Source: Phocicoccus pinnipedialis
GTDB taxonomy: Bacteria > Bacillota > Bacilli > Staphylococcales > Salinicoccaceae
Assembly: GCF_903994035.1 (NCBI RefSeq)
Contig: NZ_CAJEWB010000010.1
Span: 434,001 to 498,000, forward strand
Reading direction: 5' to 3'
Length of the DNA stretch: 64,000 nt
A program made the translations under genes and the position numbers. The notes beneath the pieces are model-generated. The model had not been told where the DNA came from. It made no database searches and saw nothing but the letters and a program-made list of their open reading frames with translations. Position 1 is the first letter of the stretch; every line of letters begins with the position of its first letter. Positions 38,048-48,687 of the stretch are shown one piece after another.

Positions 38048-38515
38048 TCATAGTAAAACTGCTTTTCTAATCGTAGCAATTAAACTTCTATCGATATCAA
38101 CTGTTTTTTCTCGACTTTTATCACGGTACATCACTGTTACCGTGTCTGCATCGAAAGACTTTAATATTCCAGTCCACTCTTTATTACCGTCTATGTTTTG
38201 GTAAGTCTTTACATAGATACCATTATCCAGTGTCATTTCTAAATCTTCATCATCCTTGATTGGACGCTCAGCGCCAGGAGATGACACATCTAAGAAATAC
38301 ATTCCGGGAATTAAATCCCATTCATCAAGCTTATCCCCGAGGACCTCACTTGCTCTTACACAGTCATCCAGTGTAATTCCTCCTGGCTTATCTAGATATA
38401 TTCTTAGAAAATAGTCCGGACCTTCTTTTGCATATTCAACTTCAATGAGTTTGTAGCCGAGTTCACGTACAACGGGTTCAGCATGTTTAAAAATACTTGT
38501 TTCTCTACTATTCAT
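38048..38515 (-). CDS. rimP: ribosome maturation factor RimP
   Basis: A 155-residue 30S assembly factor. DYFLRIYLDKPGGITLDDCVRASEVLGDKLDEWD and LDVSSPGAERPI are the family core motifs, followed by a C-terminal SH3-like domain. It is first gene of the nusA-infB operon, after a promoter at 38601-38629 and a leader of about 80 bases. ATG with GAGGTGAAG upstream. Confidence 0.94.
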   Translation of the reverse strand: MNSRETSIFKHAEPVVRELGYKLIEVEYAKEGPDYFLRIYLDKPGGITLDDCVRASEVLGDKLDEWDLIPGMYFLDVSSPGAERPIKDDEDLEMTLDNGIYVKTYQNIDGNKEWTGILKSFDADTVTVMYRDKSREKTVDIDRSLIATIRKAVLL

Positions 38516-38546
38516 GTGTCACTTCACCTCAATCAGAACGTAAGAA

Positions 38547-38570
38547 AAGAGCGTACTTGCGTGCGCTCTT
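38547..38570 (-). terminator. hairpin between polC and rimP (terminator or leader attenuator)
   Basis: AAGAGCG plus three further pairs form a 10-bp stem (38547-38556 with 38561-38570) around a TTGC-type loop; the minus-strand tail reads TTTTCTTACG, a moderate T-run. It is downstream of the promoter at 38601-38629 and 32 bases before the rimP start, so it lies in the operon's leader as well as behind polC. Confidence 0.65.
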
Positions 38571-38600
38571 CTCCCCATTACAGTATTTAATATCAATGAT

Positions 38601-38629
38601 ATTATACCATGTATCAATTTAAATGTCGA
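38601..38629 (-). promoter_or_regulatory. promoter of the rimP-nusA-infB operon
   Basis: Minus strand TCGACA (38624-38629), 17-base spacer, TATAAT (38601-38606). The -35 box lies inside the last codons of polC. Five of six -35 bases and all -10 bases match consensus. Confidence 0.78.
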
Positions 38630-41600
38630 ATATTGAAAGCTGTGCTTTATCTGGTAAATGGTCCAAGCTGCCGAGCTCTGTTAAATACTCTACTACTTTC
38701 TGAGATACACCGGCTTTTTTGTTCAGATCTTCTTTAGAGATAAACTTCTCAGTTTCACGCACTTTAGCAATTGTACGTGCAACTCCAGCACCAAGACCCG
38801 GTACTGCAACAAACGGTGGAATTAGGCTATCTCCATCGATGATGAAGTTAATTGGATCCGATTTTTCAATGTCGACAGGCTTCATCTTAATATCTCTATG
38901 AAGCATTTCGTTTACGACTTCTAATACTACAAGTAAGTCTCTTTCCTTCTTAGATAAGTCATTGTATTCATCTTTCATTTCTTTTACGCGTGCACTCACC
39001 GTTGAACGGTCTCTTGTCATAAGGAGTAAGTCGAAGTCAGTTGCGCGAACTGAAAGGTATGTTGCATAGTACTCTTTCGGATAGTGGACTTTATAGTACG
39101 CGATTCTAAATGCCATTAATACATATGCTGATGCGTGAGCTTTAGGGAACATGTATTTGATCTTCTTACATGATTCGATATACCAATCTTCTACACCATT
39201 TTCTTTCATGATGTCAATCCATTCAGGACGAAGGCCTCGACCCTTACGCACACTCTCCATAATTTGGAAAGCTACTGCTGGTGGAAGTCCTTTATACATT
39301 AAGGTCACCATGATGTCATCACGACAACCGATTACGCTTGATAGGTCACAAATTCCTTTTCGAATTAAATCTTGTGCGTTCCCAAGCCATACGTCTGTAC
39401 CGTGGGACAGCCCTGATATTTGGACGAGTTCACCGAACGTGCTTGGCTTCGTATCTACTAACATTTCACGTACGAAGTTTGTACCGAATTCTGGTACACC
39501 ATACGTACCTGTTTCTGAGTGAATTTCTTCCCTAGTGACACCTAAAGTTTCTGGTCCTTTAAAAAGGCTCATCGTGCGTTCATCGTTTGTAGGTATTGTT
39601 TTTGGATCAAGACCTGTTAAATCTTCAAGCATACGAATCATTGTGGGATCAACGTGTCCTAATATATCAAGCTTCAGGACGTTTTCATCGATTGAATGGA
39701 AGTCAAAGTGTGTTGTACGCCACTCTGCTTCAGTATCATCTGCTGGATATTGAATTGGTGTGAAGTCAAACACATCCATGTAGTCTGGAATTACAATGAT
39801 ACCACCCGGGTGTTGTCCTGTTGTTCTTTTAATACCTTCCGCTTCACTCGCAAGACGATCAATTTCAGCCTTACGTTTGACGAGACCATGATCGTTCATA
39901 TACCCGTTAACATAACCGAATGCCGTTTTATCAGCAAGTGTTGAAATTGTTCCTGCACGATATACGTATTCTTCACCAAAGAGCTCTTTCGTATAAGCAT
40001 GTGCATGTGCCTGATATTCACCACTGAAGTTCAAGTCAATATCCGGTACTTTGTCTCCCTCGAATCCTAGAAACGTTTCGAACGGAATATCTTGTCCTTC
40101 TTTTATAAGTCGAACGTCACATACTTCGCAATTTTTATCTGGTAAGTCATAACCCGAGCTATATTTACCGTCATTAAAGAAATGACTTTCTTTACACTTT
40201 GGACAGATATAATGCGGTGGCATTGGATTTACTTCTGTAATCTCCATCATTGTGGCCACCAGTGATGATCCTACTGACCCACGAGAACCAACTAGGTAGC
40301 CGTCATTTAGCGACTTCTTAACGAGTTTTTGAGAAATCAGATAAACCACACTAAATCCGTTACCAATGATGCTCTTAAGTTCGAATTCTAAGCGCTCTTT
40401 TATTATCTTAGGAAGGTTTTCACCATATAACTTTTTTGCATTAGCATAAGTCATATCTTCGATTTCTTGTTCTGCATTTTCGATTTTTGGCGTATACAGA
40501 TCTTTCTTGATGACTTCTACATCTTCAATCATATCTGCGATTAGGTTCGTATTTTTTACGACAATTTCAAAGGCTAGTTCTTCACCTAAGAAATCAAAGT
40601 CTTTCAACATTTCAGTCGTCGTTCTAAAATGTGCGTCTGGAAGAACCGAACGTGAAAGCGGGTTCCCTGGGTTACCTTTAATAATAATCTCTCTTCTAAG
40701 TTTATCTTTAGGATCAAGGTAGTGTACGTTACCTGTCGCTACTACCGGAATACCCAACTCTTTTCCTAGTGCAATCATGTTGTGCACAATTTCTTCATAC
40801 ATGTCATCATCTTTTATCATCTCACGTGCGAAAAGGTTATTGTATAACGATTTTGGGAATATCTCTAAATAATCATAGAAGTGTGCAACATCACGTGCGG
40901 CTTCATAGGATTTTTGTAACATTGCACTGAAAACTTCGCCGTTGTCACATGCACTACCGATTAACAACCCTTCGCGATGCGCTTCTAATACACTTCTTCG
41001 CACACGTGGTACTTGATAAAAACTATTTGTCAGAGAATCTGAGACAATCTTGAATAAGTTTTTCAATCCTTCTTGAGTCTTAACTAGAATTATTGCGTGA
41101 TCTGGTAGCCCAAGTTTATATGCATCTTCTCTTGCTAAAGTGTTCAGTTCACTATGTTTCTTAATACCCACTTCTTTTAACTGTTGAAGCATTTTAATAA
41201 AGATGTAACCCGTCGCTTCTGCGTCATAGATAGCTCTATGGTGACTGACCAATTCAACGTTATAGTATCTAGAAAGCGCAGCTAAGTTATGTCGTTTTAA
41301 ATCTTTGTTTAAAACTTTTGTTATCTCTAGAGTATCAATCACTCCATTTATAGATGGCCCAAATCCAAGCTTTTCATACGCTGTGTCGATAAAGCCCATA
41401 TCAAATGTTGCGTTATGCGCAACAAAAATTGCGTCACCAACCCATTCTTTAAATTCAGGGATCACATCTTTAAACTCTGGTGCATCAACGAGCATTCCAT
41501 CTGTGATACCTGTTAAGTTTTTAATCACTTCTGATAATGGCTCATGTGGATTGATGAAACTCTCAAACTTATCGACAATTTCACCATTTTGAACTTTCAC

Positions 41601-42884
41601 TGCTGCGAGCTCAATAATTTTATCGAATCGACTCGATAAACCTGTAGTCTCAACGTCAAACACGACAAAAGTGCTGTCTTCAAATAAGACATCTTTCTCT
41701 TTAAATGCCAGGCGTGCACCATCGTTAACAAGGTTTGCTTCCATACCAAAGATAACGTTGATGTCTTTTCCTTTCGCATAGTTATACGCTTCTGGGAATG
41801 CTTGAACGTTATTGTGGTCTGTGATTGCGATACTCGTATGACCATATTCTTCTGCACGGTCAATGAATTCTTGAACTTTCGTTACGCCGTCCATCGCACT
41901 CATCATTGTATGAAGATGTAGTTCAACACGCTTGCTTTCACTGCTGTCCGTGTGTTTTGGTTTGTCGATTAGCGTCAATGCACGCAAGTTTAATACGAGG
42001 TCACGAGCAAATTCATCATATTCCACGTTACCCTCAATGATGACCCAGTCACCTTTAGATAGTGCTTCGAATACATCTTCCTCACCATTACGTCCGAACT
42101 TCTTCACTTGAATCGAGTCAGTATAATCCGTAACTTTCATGTTAAGTATTTTCTTACCCGTTCTCGTTGTGATGACATCTTTAGAGAATATTACGCCTTC
42201 CACTTTTACGTTAAATTCTTCTTCAATGACATTTTCAAGTGGCCGTACACCATCAAAGTTTAGGTGCTTGCCAATCTGTTTAACAACTGGGGTATCCTCT
42301 ACCTCATACTTTTCACTTTGTGCCTTCTGGAACTCTTCTAAAAATTTGATGCGTTCTTCTTCTAAACGCTCATCCATTGAATTTTCTTTTTCTTGTTGAA
42401 CTGCGATATCAACTATAGATTCAATCGTCTTAATGTTAATGCCAAGATTTGTATATTGTCTGAGCAAATTAGCCTTGATGTTTTTATCAAAATAATCCTT
42501 TAAAATATCATTGTTAAAAATAAATCTGAGTACATCATCCTGATATGTTTTTCTTGTATTCAGAACTTGGCGTAAGAAGTTTGGGCTCACGTTAATACCT
42601 TCTAAGCAAGATTCCAAATACTGATAAACATCGTTATCATTGTAGTCGTCAGTCGTTACAATGAGTTCTACATTCGCAATCATACTAAAAGTCTCATGAA
42701 TGTTTACTTTTAATTGTTGATAAATTGGATATGAAATAAGAGTCTCAAAATGAATGTGTAGTTGCCACTCACGATTATTATCATCTACAACGACACGTTT
42801 TAATTGACCTGTATTGAGCGCGTTATCAGTACTCTCCATATTTAATTGAGTTAAAAGCACTTTAAATTGCTCTTTTGTATTCAC
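38619..42884 (-). CDS. polC: DNA polymerase III alpha subunit, PolC type
   Basis: A 1421-residue replicative polymerase with built-in proofreading. Order: N-terminal domain, OB fold (about 230-310), PHP domain part with HLHTMMSAMDG near 322, DnaQ-like 3'-5' exonuclease with VVFDVETTGLSSRFDKI near 405, PHP remainder, zinc finger (CPKC and CEVC near 893-925), palm with PDIDLNFSGEYQ near 946, and the C-terminal fingers/HhH. The frame extends to 42944 but would overlap proS; GTG at 42882-42884 with TAGGAG eight to nine bases upstream gives the usual VNTKEQFKVLL start. Size is close to the 1435-1440 residues usual for PolC. Confidence 0.97.
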   Translation of the reverse strand: MNTKEQFKVLLTQLNMESTDNALNTGQLKRVVVDDNNREWQLHIHFETLISYPIYQQLKVNIHETFSMIANVELIVTTDDYNDNDVYQYLESCLEGINVSPNFLRQVLNTRKTYQDDVLRFIFNNDILKDYFDKNIKANLLRQYTNLGINIKTIESIVDIAVQQEKENSMDERLEEERIKFLEEFQKAQSEKYEVEDTPVVKQIGKHLNFDGVRPLENVIEEEFNVKVEGVIFSKDVITTRTGKKILNMKVTDYTDSIQVKKFGRNGEEDVFEALSKGDWVIIEGNVEYDEFARDLVLNLRALTLIDKPKHTDSSESKRVELHLHTMMSAMDGVTKVQEFIDRAEEYGHTSIAITDHNNVQAFPEAYNYAKGKDINVIFGMEANLVNDGARLAFKEKDVLFEDSTFVVFDVETTGLSSRFDKIIELAAVKVQNGEIVDKFESFINPHEPLSEVIKNLTGITDGMLVDAPEFKDVIPEFKEWVGDAIFVAHNATFDMGFIDTAYEKLGFGPSINGVIDTLEITKVLNKDLKRHNLAALSRYYNVELVSHHRAIYDAEATGYIFIKMLQQLKEVGIKKHSELNTLAREDAYKLGLPDHAIILVKTQEGLKNLFKIVSDSLTNSFYQVPRVRRSVLEAHREGLLIGSACDNGEVFSAMLQKSYEAARDVAHFYDYLEIFPKSLYNNLFAREMIKDDDMYEEIVHNMIALGKELGIPVVATGNVHYLDPKDKLRREIIIKGNPGNPLSRSVLPDAHFRTTTEMLKDFDFLGEELAFEIVVKNTNLIADMIEDVEVIKKDLYTPKIENAEQEIEDMTYANAKKLYGENLPKIIKERLEFELKSIIGNGFSVVYLISQKLVKKSLNDGYLVGSRGSVGSSLVATMMEITEVNPMPPHYICPKCKESHFFNDGKYSSGYDLPDKNCEVCDVRLIKEGQDIPFETFLGFEGDKVPDIDLNFSGEYQAHAHAYTKELFGEEYVYRAGTISTLADKTAFGYVNGYMNDHGLVKRKAEIDRLASEAEGIKRTTGQHPGGIIVIPDYMDVFDFTPIQYPADDTEAEWRTTHFDFHSIDENVLKLDILGHVDPTMIRMLEDLTGLDPKTIPTNDERTMSLFKGPETLGVTREEIHSETGTYGVPEFGTNFVREMLVDTKPSTFGELVQISGLSHGTDVWLGNAQDLIRKGICDLSSVIGCRDDIMVTLMYKGLPPAVAFQIMESVRKGRGLRPEWIDIMKENGVEDWYIESCKKIKYMFPKAHASAYVLMAFRIAYYKVHYPKEYYATYLSVRATDFDLLLMTRDRSTVSARVKEMKDEYNDLSKKERDLLVVLEVVNEMLHRDIKMKPVDIEKSDPINFIIDGDSLIPPFVAVPGLGAGVARTIAKVRETEKFISKEDLNKKAGVSQKVVEYLTELGSLDHLPDKAQLSIFDI

Positions 42885-42902
42885 AAGTCCCACTCCTAAA
42901 TA

Positions 42903-42930
42903 AACGCGTAAATCATGTGATTTACGCGTT
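42903..42930 (-). terminator. strong hairpin over the proS stop codon, before polC
   Basis: A 12-bp perfect stem, AACGCGTAAATC with GATTTACGCGTT around a four-base loop. The proS stop (42922-42924) is in the arm, and the polC ribosome site begins a few bases after the stem. The tail is TTTATTTAGG, weak for termination, so it may instead stabilise the mRNA end or reduce polC expression. Confidence 0.6.
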
Positions 42931-44616
42931 GTAGTTTTCTTCAATGAAGCTGTTTAATTCTTCTAGTTTAATTTCATGTTTTTCTTCACTATTTCTGAAC
43001 TTCACTTCTACTATACCGTCAGATGCGCCACGTCCAACAACTACTCTAACTGGTATGCCAATTAAGTCAGAGTCAGCAAATTTAACGCCTGCGCGTTCAT
43101 CTCTGTCATCGTAAAGCACTTTGTATGACTTCTCAAGCTCTGTATAAAGTGATTCAGCAACTTCTACGATTTCATCTTTTTTGCTATTCATCGAGATGAT
43201 ATGAATATCGAATGGTGTGACAGATTTAGGCCAGATAATTCCGTTTTCATCATGGTATTTCTCAATAATTGCTGAAAGCGTGCGTGAAATACCAATACCG
43301 TAACAACCCATTAATACTGGGGTCGAACGTCCATTTTTATCTAGTACAGTCAGCCCCATTGTTTCAGAGTATGTTGTACCTAGTTCGAACACTTGTCCTA
43401 CTTCGATACCTTCTCTAAACTTCACTGGTCCGCTACCATCAGGTGCCACTTCACCTTCAGTAATAAATCTAAAGTCACCAGTTCCTTCTACAGGAAAGTC
43501 TGATTCATTAACGTTCTTATAGTGATATCCGTCGATGTTTGCTCCTACTGGATAGTTTCTCATCGCTTCGATTTGGTAGTCGATATACACTTTAACTGGT
43601 GAGTTTATAGGTCCTAGAGATCCTGGATGTGCATTAAATATTTCTAGTATTTCTTCTTCCTCAGCAAATTCAACGTCATTTTGAGCGTCGAAATACTTTT
43701 TAACTTTAATGTCGTTTAGTTCATGGTCACCACGGATTACAATCATAACGAGTTCTCCGTCGATTTTCACAACCATAGTTTTCGTCGTTTCTTTTAGGTC
43801 GATACCGATTAGATCAGCTAACGCTTGACATGATGCAACACCCGGTGTTTCAATTTTCTCAACTTCTTTTTTCTCTACAGTACTAAACTCTGTAGGTTTT
43901 AAACACTCAGCTTTTTCAATGTTAGCCGCATAGTCACTATTTTCTGTGTACGCTATAGTGTCTTCACCGATTTCTGATAAAGCCATGAACTCATGTGTGT
44001 GTGAACCACCGATAGCTCCACTGTCCGCTTCAACCGCTCTGAAATCCAGTCCTACTCTCGTGAAGATGTTTGTATATGCTTGATACATATCTTGATACGT
44101 TTTTCTAAGTGATTCTTCATCAACGTGGAAAGAATATGCATCTTTCATTATGAACTCTCGCCCACGTAATAGTCCAAATCTCGGTCTAAGTTCATCTCTG
44201 AACTTTGTTTGAATTTGATATAGAGTTAGAGGTAATTTCTTATAGCTCTTTAACTCGTCACGAACAAGTGAAACTATTACTTCTTCATGGGTTGGTCCTA
44301 GAGCAAAATCACGGTCATGACGGTCCTTCATTCTCATTAATTCACTACCGTATTTTTCCCACCTGCCAGACTCTTCCCATAATTCTTTAGGGTGCATTAC
44401 TGGCATTAGAACTTCTGCTCCTCCAATTGCACTCATTTCTTCTCTAACGATTTGTTCGATATTATTTAAAACTAATTTTGTGATAGGCAGATATGTATAT
44501 ATCCCAGCAGCAAGCTGTTTAATCATTCCTGATCGTAACATCAATCTATGGCTTAAGCTCTCTGCACTAGATGGTACTTCTCTTTGTGTTGGTATAAACA
44601 TTTGTGTTTGACGCAT
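42922..44616 (-). CDS. proS: prolyl-tRNA synthetase
   Basis: A 564-residue class II synthetase of the bacterial type. Motif 1 region [15 protein letters not shown], motif 2 [27 protein letters not shown], the inserted editing domain (about 230-385) that clears Ala-tRNA(Pro), motif 3 [20 protein letters not shown], and a C-terminal anticodon-binding domain are all present. ATG with a GGGG-type ribosome site. It lies two bases after rseP in the uppS-cdsA-dxr-rseP-proS-polC run. No T-box leader is present, so it is not individually controlled by uncharged tRNA. Confidence 0.97.
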   Translation of the reverse strand: MRQTQMFIPTQREVPSSAESLSHRLMLRSGMIKQLAAGIYTYLPITKLVLNNIEQIVREEMSAIGGAEVLMPVMHPKELWEESGRWEKYGSELMRMKDRHDRDFALGPTHEEVIVSLVRDELKSYKKLPLTLYQIQTKFRDELRPRFGLLRGREFIMKDAYSFHVDEESLRKTYQDMYQAYTNIFTRVGLDFRAVEADSGAIGGSHTHEFMALSEIGEDTIAYTENSDYAANIEKAECLKPTEFSTVEKKEVEKIETPGVASCQALADLIGIDLKETTKTMVVKIDGELVMIVIRGDHELNDIKVKKYFDAQNDVEFAEEEEILEIFNAHPGSLGPINSPVKVYIDYQIEAMRNYPVGANIDGYHYKNVNESDFPVEGTGDFRFITEGEVAPDGSGPVKFREGIEVGQVFELGTTYSETMGLTVLDKNGRSTPVLMGCYGIGISRTLSAIIEKYHDENGIIWPKSVTPFDIHIISMNSKKDEIVEVAESLYTELEKSYKVLYDDRDERAGVKFADSDLIGIPVRVVVGRGASDGIVEVKFRNSEEKHEIKLEELNSFIEENYNA

Positions 44617-44618
44617 TT

Positions 44619-45914
44619 TTATCCCCCTATAATGAATGTTTTAATATCATTCCAAGTTACTAATATCATAATTAAAATAACAAATAATACTCCAATTATT
44701 TGGATATTGATTTCAACTTTTCTATTAACTGGTTTTCTGAAAATCATTTCGTATAATGCGAATAGAATTCGTCCACCGTCTAATGCTGGAATTGGTAATA
44801 AGTTTACTATACCTAAGTTAACACTAAGCATCGCTGTTAAGAACGTTAGTTCGATGAGACCTTGTGCTGCTACAGTCTCTGTTACTTTATAAATTCCAAC
44901 TGGTCCATTTAACATATCAAAACTAAATGTTCCGTTAAAAATAGAACCAATCATCTGTACTAATAATTTAAAAATCTTCGTTCCGTTATCATAAGTATCC
45001 TCGAGACCCCAGAGAATCGGAGCAAATGTCCCCTTATCTCTGACAGGCATTACACCGATGATGAGACGTTCATGGACATTTCCATCTGGAGTTTCCATTC
45101 TATCTACTGCCGGTTTTAAATCGATATTTTCATTTATACCATCGCGTTCAACCTGAAGGTTAAGTGTCTCTCCACCTTCACCGTGCTTTTGGATTAAGAC
45201 AGTCATATCCGTCCAATCTTTCACAGCCTCATCATTGATTTTAACAATTTTGTCGTTGCTCATAAGTCCCGAAATTTCAGCAGGCGATTCGCTTTGTACT
45301 TCACCTATAATTGGCTCAGTACTTGGTCTACCCAGTGCATAAGCGAGCACGATGAAAAGAACTGCTGCTAATAGAAAGTTAAATAACGGCCCCGCAAAAA
45401 GTGTCATGAACTTAGCAAACGGCCCTTTAGTTTCAAAGCGTTCATCACGTCTAGGAATTCTTTCTAACTCGGAATTCTCTACATAGTAAGACGTCTCTGC
45501 AAGTTTATAAGTTATGACTTCGTTATCACTATAACGATTAGCTACAAGAATCATTTTTTTCATGAAGTCATTTTCAATCACTTCAACTTTTTCGACATTC
45601 GTGAAGTTGTGTTTATCATCCAATAGAACGTGAGTGATTTCATTTTGTTGATTTAGACGAATACCGATACTCATTCCGGGTTTTAACGGGTTAACCTCCA
45701 TGTCGGCACTCGACATTCTGACATATCCACCAACTGGTAATAGTCGTATAGTATAGAGTGTATCCTTATATTTATATGAAAATATTTTTGGTCCCATACC
45801 AATCGCAAATTCTGGACAGTAAATACCTGCACGCTTCGCAAATATTAAGTGCCCAAGTTCATGGACTGTAACAAGTACACCAAAAACGACGATAAATGCT
45901 AAAATACCTGTCAC
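44619..45914 (-). CDS. rseP: site-2 membrane metalloprotease RseP/RasP
   Basis: A 431-residue intramembrane zinc protease that cleaves anti-sigma factors and leftover signal peptides. HELGH at 18-22 lies in the first helix, a PDZ domain (about 195-275, with [16 protein letters not shown]) is inserted, and [15 protein letters not shown] in the last third carries the third zinc ligand. Membrane spans near 1-28, 170-195, 350-375 and 405-425. The GTG start has GGAGG upstream and overlaps the dxr stop (GTGA). Confidence 0.95.
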   Translation of the reverse strand: MTGILAFIVVFGVLVTVHELGHLIFAKRAGIYCPEFAIGMGPKIFSYKYKDTLYTIRLLPVGGYVRMSSADMEVNPLKPGMSIGIRLNQQNEITHVLLDDKHNFTNVEKVEVIENDFMKKMILVANRYSDNEVITYKLAETSYYVENSELERIPRRDERFETKGPFAKFMTLFAGPLFNFLLAAVLFIVLAYALGRPSTEPIIGEVQSESPAEISGLMSNDKIVKINDEAVKDWTDMTVLIQKHGEGGETLNLQVERDGINENIDLKPAVDRMETPDGNVHERLIIGVMPVRDKGTFAPILWGLEDTYDNGTKIFKLLVQMIGSIFNGTFSFDMLNGPVGIYKVTETVAAQGLIELTFLTAMLSVNLGIVNLLPIPALDGGRILFALYEMIFRKPVNRKVEINIQIIGVLFVILIMILVTWNDIKTFIIGG

Positions 45915-47041
45915 TCGTTTACCTCCGCTCTTTTGTATAGAGCATCATAATATAGGATTGTGTCTAAGTCTGGATCCTGCACTACTTTGTGCTGGTTCAT
46001 TCTACTTTCCACAATCTCTTCTATTTCTAAAAACTCTATCTTTCCTTTTAAAAACTCTGCAACAGCAAATTCATTTGCTGCATTCATAATTGCAGGCATT
46101 GTCCCACCAATTTCTAATGCGTCGTATGCAAATTTTAACATCTTAAAACGCTCGAAATCCATTGGTTTGAAGTTCAGTGTGCTGATCGTGTCAAAGTCTA
46201 ATGGATTATTTTTCCAATAACGTTTAGGATAGCTAAACGCATATTGAATTGCCGTTCTCATATCAGAGTTGCCAATTTGAGCCATCATACTGTTATCTAC
46301 AAATTCTACCATGGAATGTATGATACTTTCACGGTGTAAAAGTGTCTTTATCTGAGGGACTTCTAATGCAAATAGATGCTTTGCTTCGATGACTTCAAGT
46401 CCTTTGTTCATCATCGTTGCACTATCTATCGTAATCTTTTGTCCCATAGACCAGTTTGGATGGTTCAATGCATCTTTTAACGTGACTGTTGTTAGCTCAT
46501 CACGTGTTAAATCTCTGAAACTACCCCCACTTGCTGTAATAATGATGTTCTTGACTTCTGAGAGATGTTCACCATTTAAACACTGATAAATTGCCGAGTG
46601 CTCAGAATCTACAGGAATAATTTTAACATTATGCTTTTTTGCTTTTTGCATCACAAGACTACCTGCAGCAACAAGTGTCTCTTTATTCGCAAGGGCGATA
46701 TCAACACCATTTTCAATCGCTTTTAATGTTGGTACAAGTCCCACACTTCCCATTACTGCTGTCAGAAGTAAATCACTTCTGTATGTAGCAACATCTATAA
46801 GTCCTTTGTCACCATAAGTGAATTCAATTTTTGGATATTTTTGTTTTAATCTATTGTAATCCGCTTCATTCATAACCGATACAAGCGGTGGATTAAATTC
46901 ATATAGCAATTCTTCTAGGAACTCAATATTTCTTCCTACAGAAATTGCGCCTAACTGAAATTTATCTTTATGTGTTCTTAAGACATCAATTGCTTGAGTA
47001 CCTATAGAACCTGAAACCCCAAGTATAGATATGATTTTCAT
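45911..47041 (-). CDS. dxr: 1-deoxy-D-xylulose-5-phosphate reductoisomerase
   Basis: A 376-residue NADPH- and divalent-metal-dependent enzyme that makes 2-C-methylerythritol 4-phosphate, the committed step of the MEP isoprenoid pathway. [14 protein letters not shown] (8-21) binds NADPH, and [13 protein letters not shown] (about 142-154) and the flexible loop with [11 protein letters not shown] are active-site motifs. Its presence shows the organism uses the MEP route. Staphylococcus uses the mevalonate route and lacks dxr at this place, so this is a useful lineage marker. It sits between cdsA and rseP as in Bacillus. Confidence 0.95.
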   Translation of the reverse strand: MKIISILGVSGSIGTQAIDVLRTHKDKFQLGAISVGRNIEFLEELLYEFNPPLVSVMNEADYNRLKQKYPKIEFTYGDKGLIDVATYRSDLLLTAVMGSVGLVPTLKAIENGVDIALANKETLVAAGSLVMQKAKKHNVKIIPVDSEHSAIYQCLNGEHLSEVKNIIITASGGSFRDLTRDELTTVTLKDALNHPNWSMGQKITIDSATMMNKGLEVIEAKHLFALEVPQIKTLLHRESIIHSMVEFVDNSMMAQIGNSDMRTAIQYAFSYPKRYWKNNPLDFDTISTLNFKPMDFERFKMLKFAYDALEIGGTMPAIMNAANEFAVAEFLKGKIEFLEIEEIVESRMNQHKVVQDPDLDTILYYDALYKRAEVNE

Positions 47042-47051
47042 AATTAGTCTC

Positions 47052-47837
47052 CTATTGGATAATTGGTAAAATATTCATGAGGGGTAGAACAAAAATAAAA
47101 CTATCGAAACGGTCTAGTATACCCCCATGACCTGGCAAAAGTGTTCCTGAATCTTTCACATCAAAATGACGTTTCAGAGCAGATTCAACAAGGTCACCCA
47201 TTTGACCAAATATACTTAGCACTACTGTATAAAGCGCAAGTGGAATAATCCCAATATCAAGGTAGTTCATTGATGAGAAGATAATAGCGAGTGCAACTGC
47301 ACAAAGTGTCCCTCCTACTGAACCTTCGATCGTTTTATTCGGACTAATTCTCGGCCATAATTTGTTTTTTCCAAGAGCACGTCCAAATAGATATGCTCCA
47401 GTGTCAGTAACCCAAACAATGAGAAGTCCATAAATTAGATAGATAAATCCAGCATTTCTCGTTTCGTAAGCATACATAAAGCCAATGCCAATGTATGCAA
47501 CAGCAAGTACACAGAAGCCCATATCCACAAAGCTAAATCTATTGTTAGAAATTACAGTGAATGACAACATGATCAATGAAATACTAATAAGTAATTCAAT
47601 CTGGTGCCCATGTAAAAGCGGTAAATAACGATCGTTAGGACTGAGTACAAAGAATAGAGCAATCATGGATAAAATCCCAGGCATGCTGAATATATGTATT
47701 CGGTTCATTTTCAATATTTCATATAGAGCGATATAAGCTAATGCATAAACTGCAATTAAAAATGTTAATCCTCCATAAATTACAACAGGCAGGGCAATCA
47801 GCAATGCGATTACGGCAGTAATTGTCCTTGTCTTCAT
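47052..47837 (-). CDS. cdsA: phosphatidate cytidylyltransferase
   Basis: A 261-residue multi-span membrane enzyme making CDP-diacylglycerol for phospholipid synthesis. About seven or eight hydrophobic segments are visible (for example [21 protein letters not shown] shortened here to its first residues). The family motif [12 protein letters not shown] and the C-terminal [21 protein letters not shown] followed by GGILDRFDS are intact. It starts one base after the uppS stop and feeds pgsA, also in this window. Confidence 0.95.
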   Translation of the reverse strand: MKTRTITAVIALLIALPVVIYGGLTFLIAVYALAYIALYEILKMNRIHIFSMPGILSMIALFFVLSPNDRYLPLLHGHQIELLISISLIMLSFTVISNNRFSFVDMGFCVLAVAYIGIGFMYAYETRNAGFIYLIYGLLIVWVTDTGAYLFGRALGKNKLWPRISPNKTIEGSVGGTLCAVALAIIFSSMNYLDIGIIPLALYTVVLSIFGQMGDLVESALKRHFDVKDSGTLLPGHGGILDRFDSFIFVLPLMNILPIIQ

Positions 47838-47838
47838 G

Positions 47839-48561
47839 CTATTCCTCCTTTAACCCGCCAAAACGTCTCTCTCGATTTTGATATTGAGATAAAATTTCTT
47901 CAAAATTTTGAGGTGTAAATTCTGGCCAACTTTCTTTTACAAAAAACAGTTCACTATACGAAATTTGCCAAAGTAAAAAGTTACTAATACGATATTCTCC
48001 ACTTGTTCTGATCAAGATTTCTGGATCCGGGACACGCTTAGTGAAAAGATGCTCACTAAACAATTTATTATCGATATCATCGACAACGATTTCACCGTTT
48101 TTAACTGAATTAGAGATCGATTTCACAGCATGAATGATTTCGTCACGTGAACCGTAGTTCAGTGCAAAAATTAGTTCCATTCCCGTGTTATTTTCTGTGT
48201 CATTGACTGCTTTTGCTACAGATTTTTGTGTATGTTTTGGTAATCCTTCAAAATTACCAATAGTTTTAATTTTAATATTTTTTTCTTTTAATTCTGGTAA
48301 AAACTTACCTAAGAAATTACCTGGAAGTTTCATTAAAAAAGACACTTCTTTAGAGGGTCTCGTCCAGTTTTCGGTAGAAAAAGCAAATAGTGTTAAATAT
48401 TTTACTCCACACTCATTTGCCGTGAGAGCAATGCGTCTCACGTTTTCCATGCCTTCTTGGTGTCCTTTAACGCGTGGTAATCCAAGACGCTTAGCATATC
48501 TACCATTCCCATCCATAATGATGGCTACATGTTTCGGTAAATTCTCCATTAAAGTGTCCAT
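47839..48561 (-). CDS. uppS: undecaprenyl diphosphate synthase
   Basis: A 240-residue cis-prenyltransferase making the C55 lipid carrier for peptidoglycan and wall polymers. AIIMDGNGRYAKRLGLPRVKGH (catalytic Asp17, in 13-34), FAFSTENWTRP (about 79-89), LIFALNYGSRDEI and PEILIRTSGEYRISNFLLWQ are the conserved regions I-V. First gene of the uppS-cdsA-dxr-rseP-proS-polC run, with its own promoter. ATG with AGGGGC upstream. Confidence 0.96.
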   Translation of the reverse strand: MDTLMENLPKHVAIIMDGNGRYAKRLGLPRVKGHQEGMENVRRIALTANECGVKYLTLFAFSTENWTRPSKEVSFLMKLPGNFLGKFLPELKEKNIKIKTIGNFEGLPKHTQKSVAKAVNDTENNTGMELIFALNYGSRDEIIHAVKSISNSVKNGEIVVDDIDNKLFSEHLFTKRVPDPEILIRTSGEYRISNFLLWQISYSELFFVKESWPEFTPQNFEEILSQYQNRERRFGGLKEE

Positions 48562-48613
48562 TCAGTGTAGCCCCTTTTATAAAATAATATGCATGTATTT
48601 TTTAAGCATAGAT

Positions 48614-48643
48614 ATTATATAATTTTATCATAAAAACATACAA
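48614..48643 (-). promoter_or_regulatory. uppS promoter
   Basis: Minus strand TTGTAT (48638-48643), 18-base spacer, TATAAT (48614-48619). The -35 lies immediately past the frr terminator stem. Confidence 0.6.
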
Positions 48644-48646
48644 AAA

Positions 48647-48673
48647 AATACAGGTACCCTAGTTACCTGTATT
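48647..48673 (-). terminator. terminator after frr
   Basis: AATACAGGTA pairs with TACCTGTATT around a seven-base loop, then a run of Ts on the minus strand. It starts 14 bases past the frr stop. Confidence 0.88.
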
Positions 48674-48687
48674 CTTTAAACCTTAAA

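Noticed and set aside
44617-44618. T-box or other riboswitch before proS, or FMN riboswitch before truB-ribF
   Set aside because: proS starts two bases after rseP, and the region before truB is too short and shows no conserved riboswitch elements.
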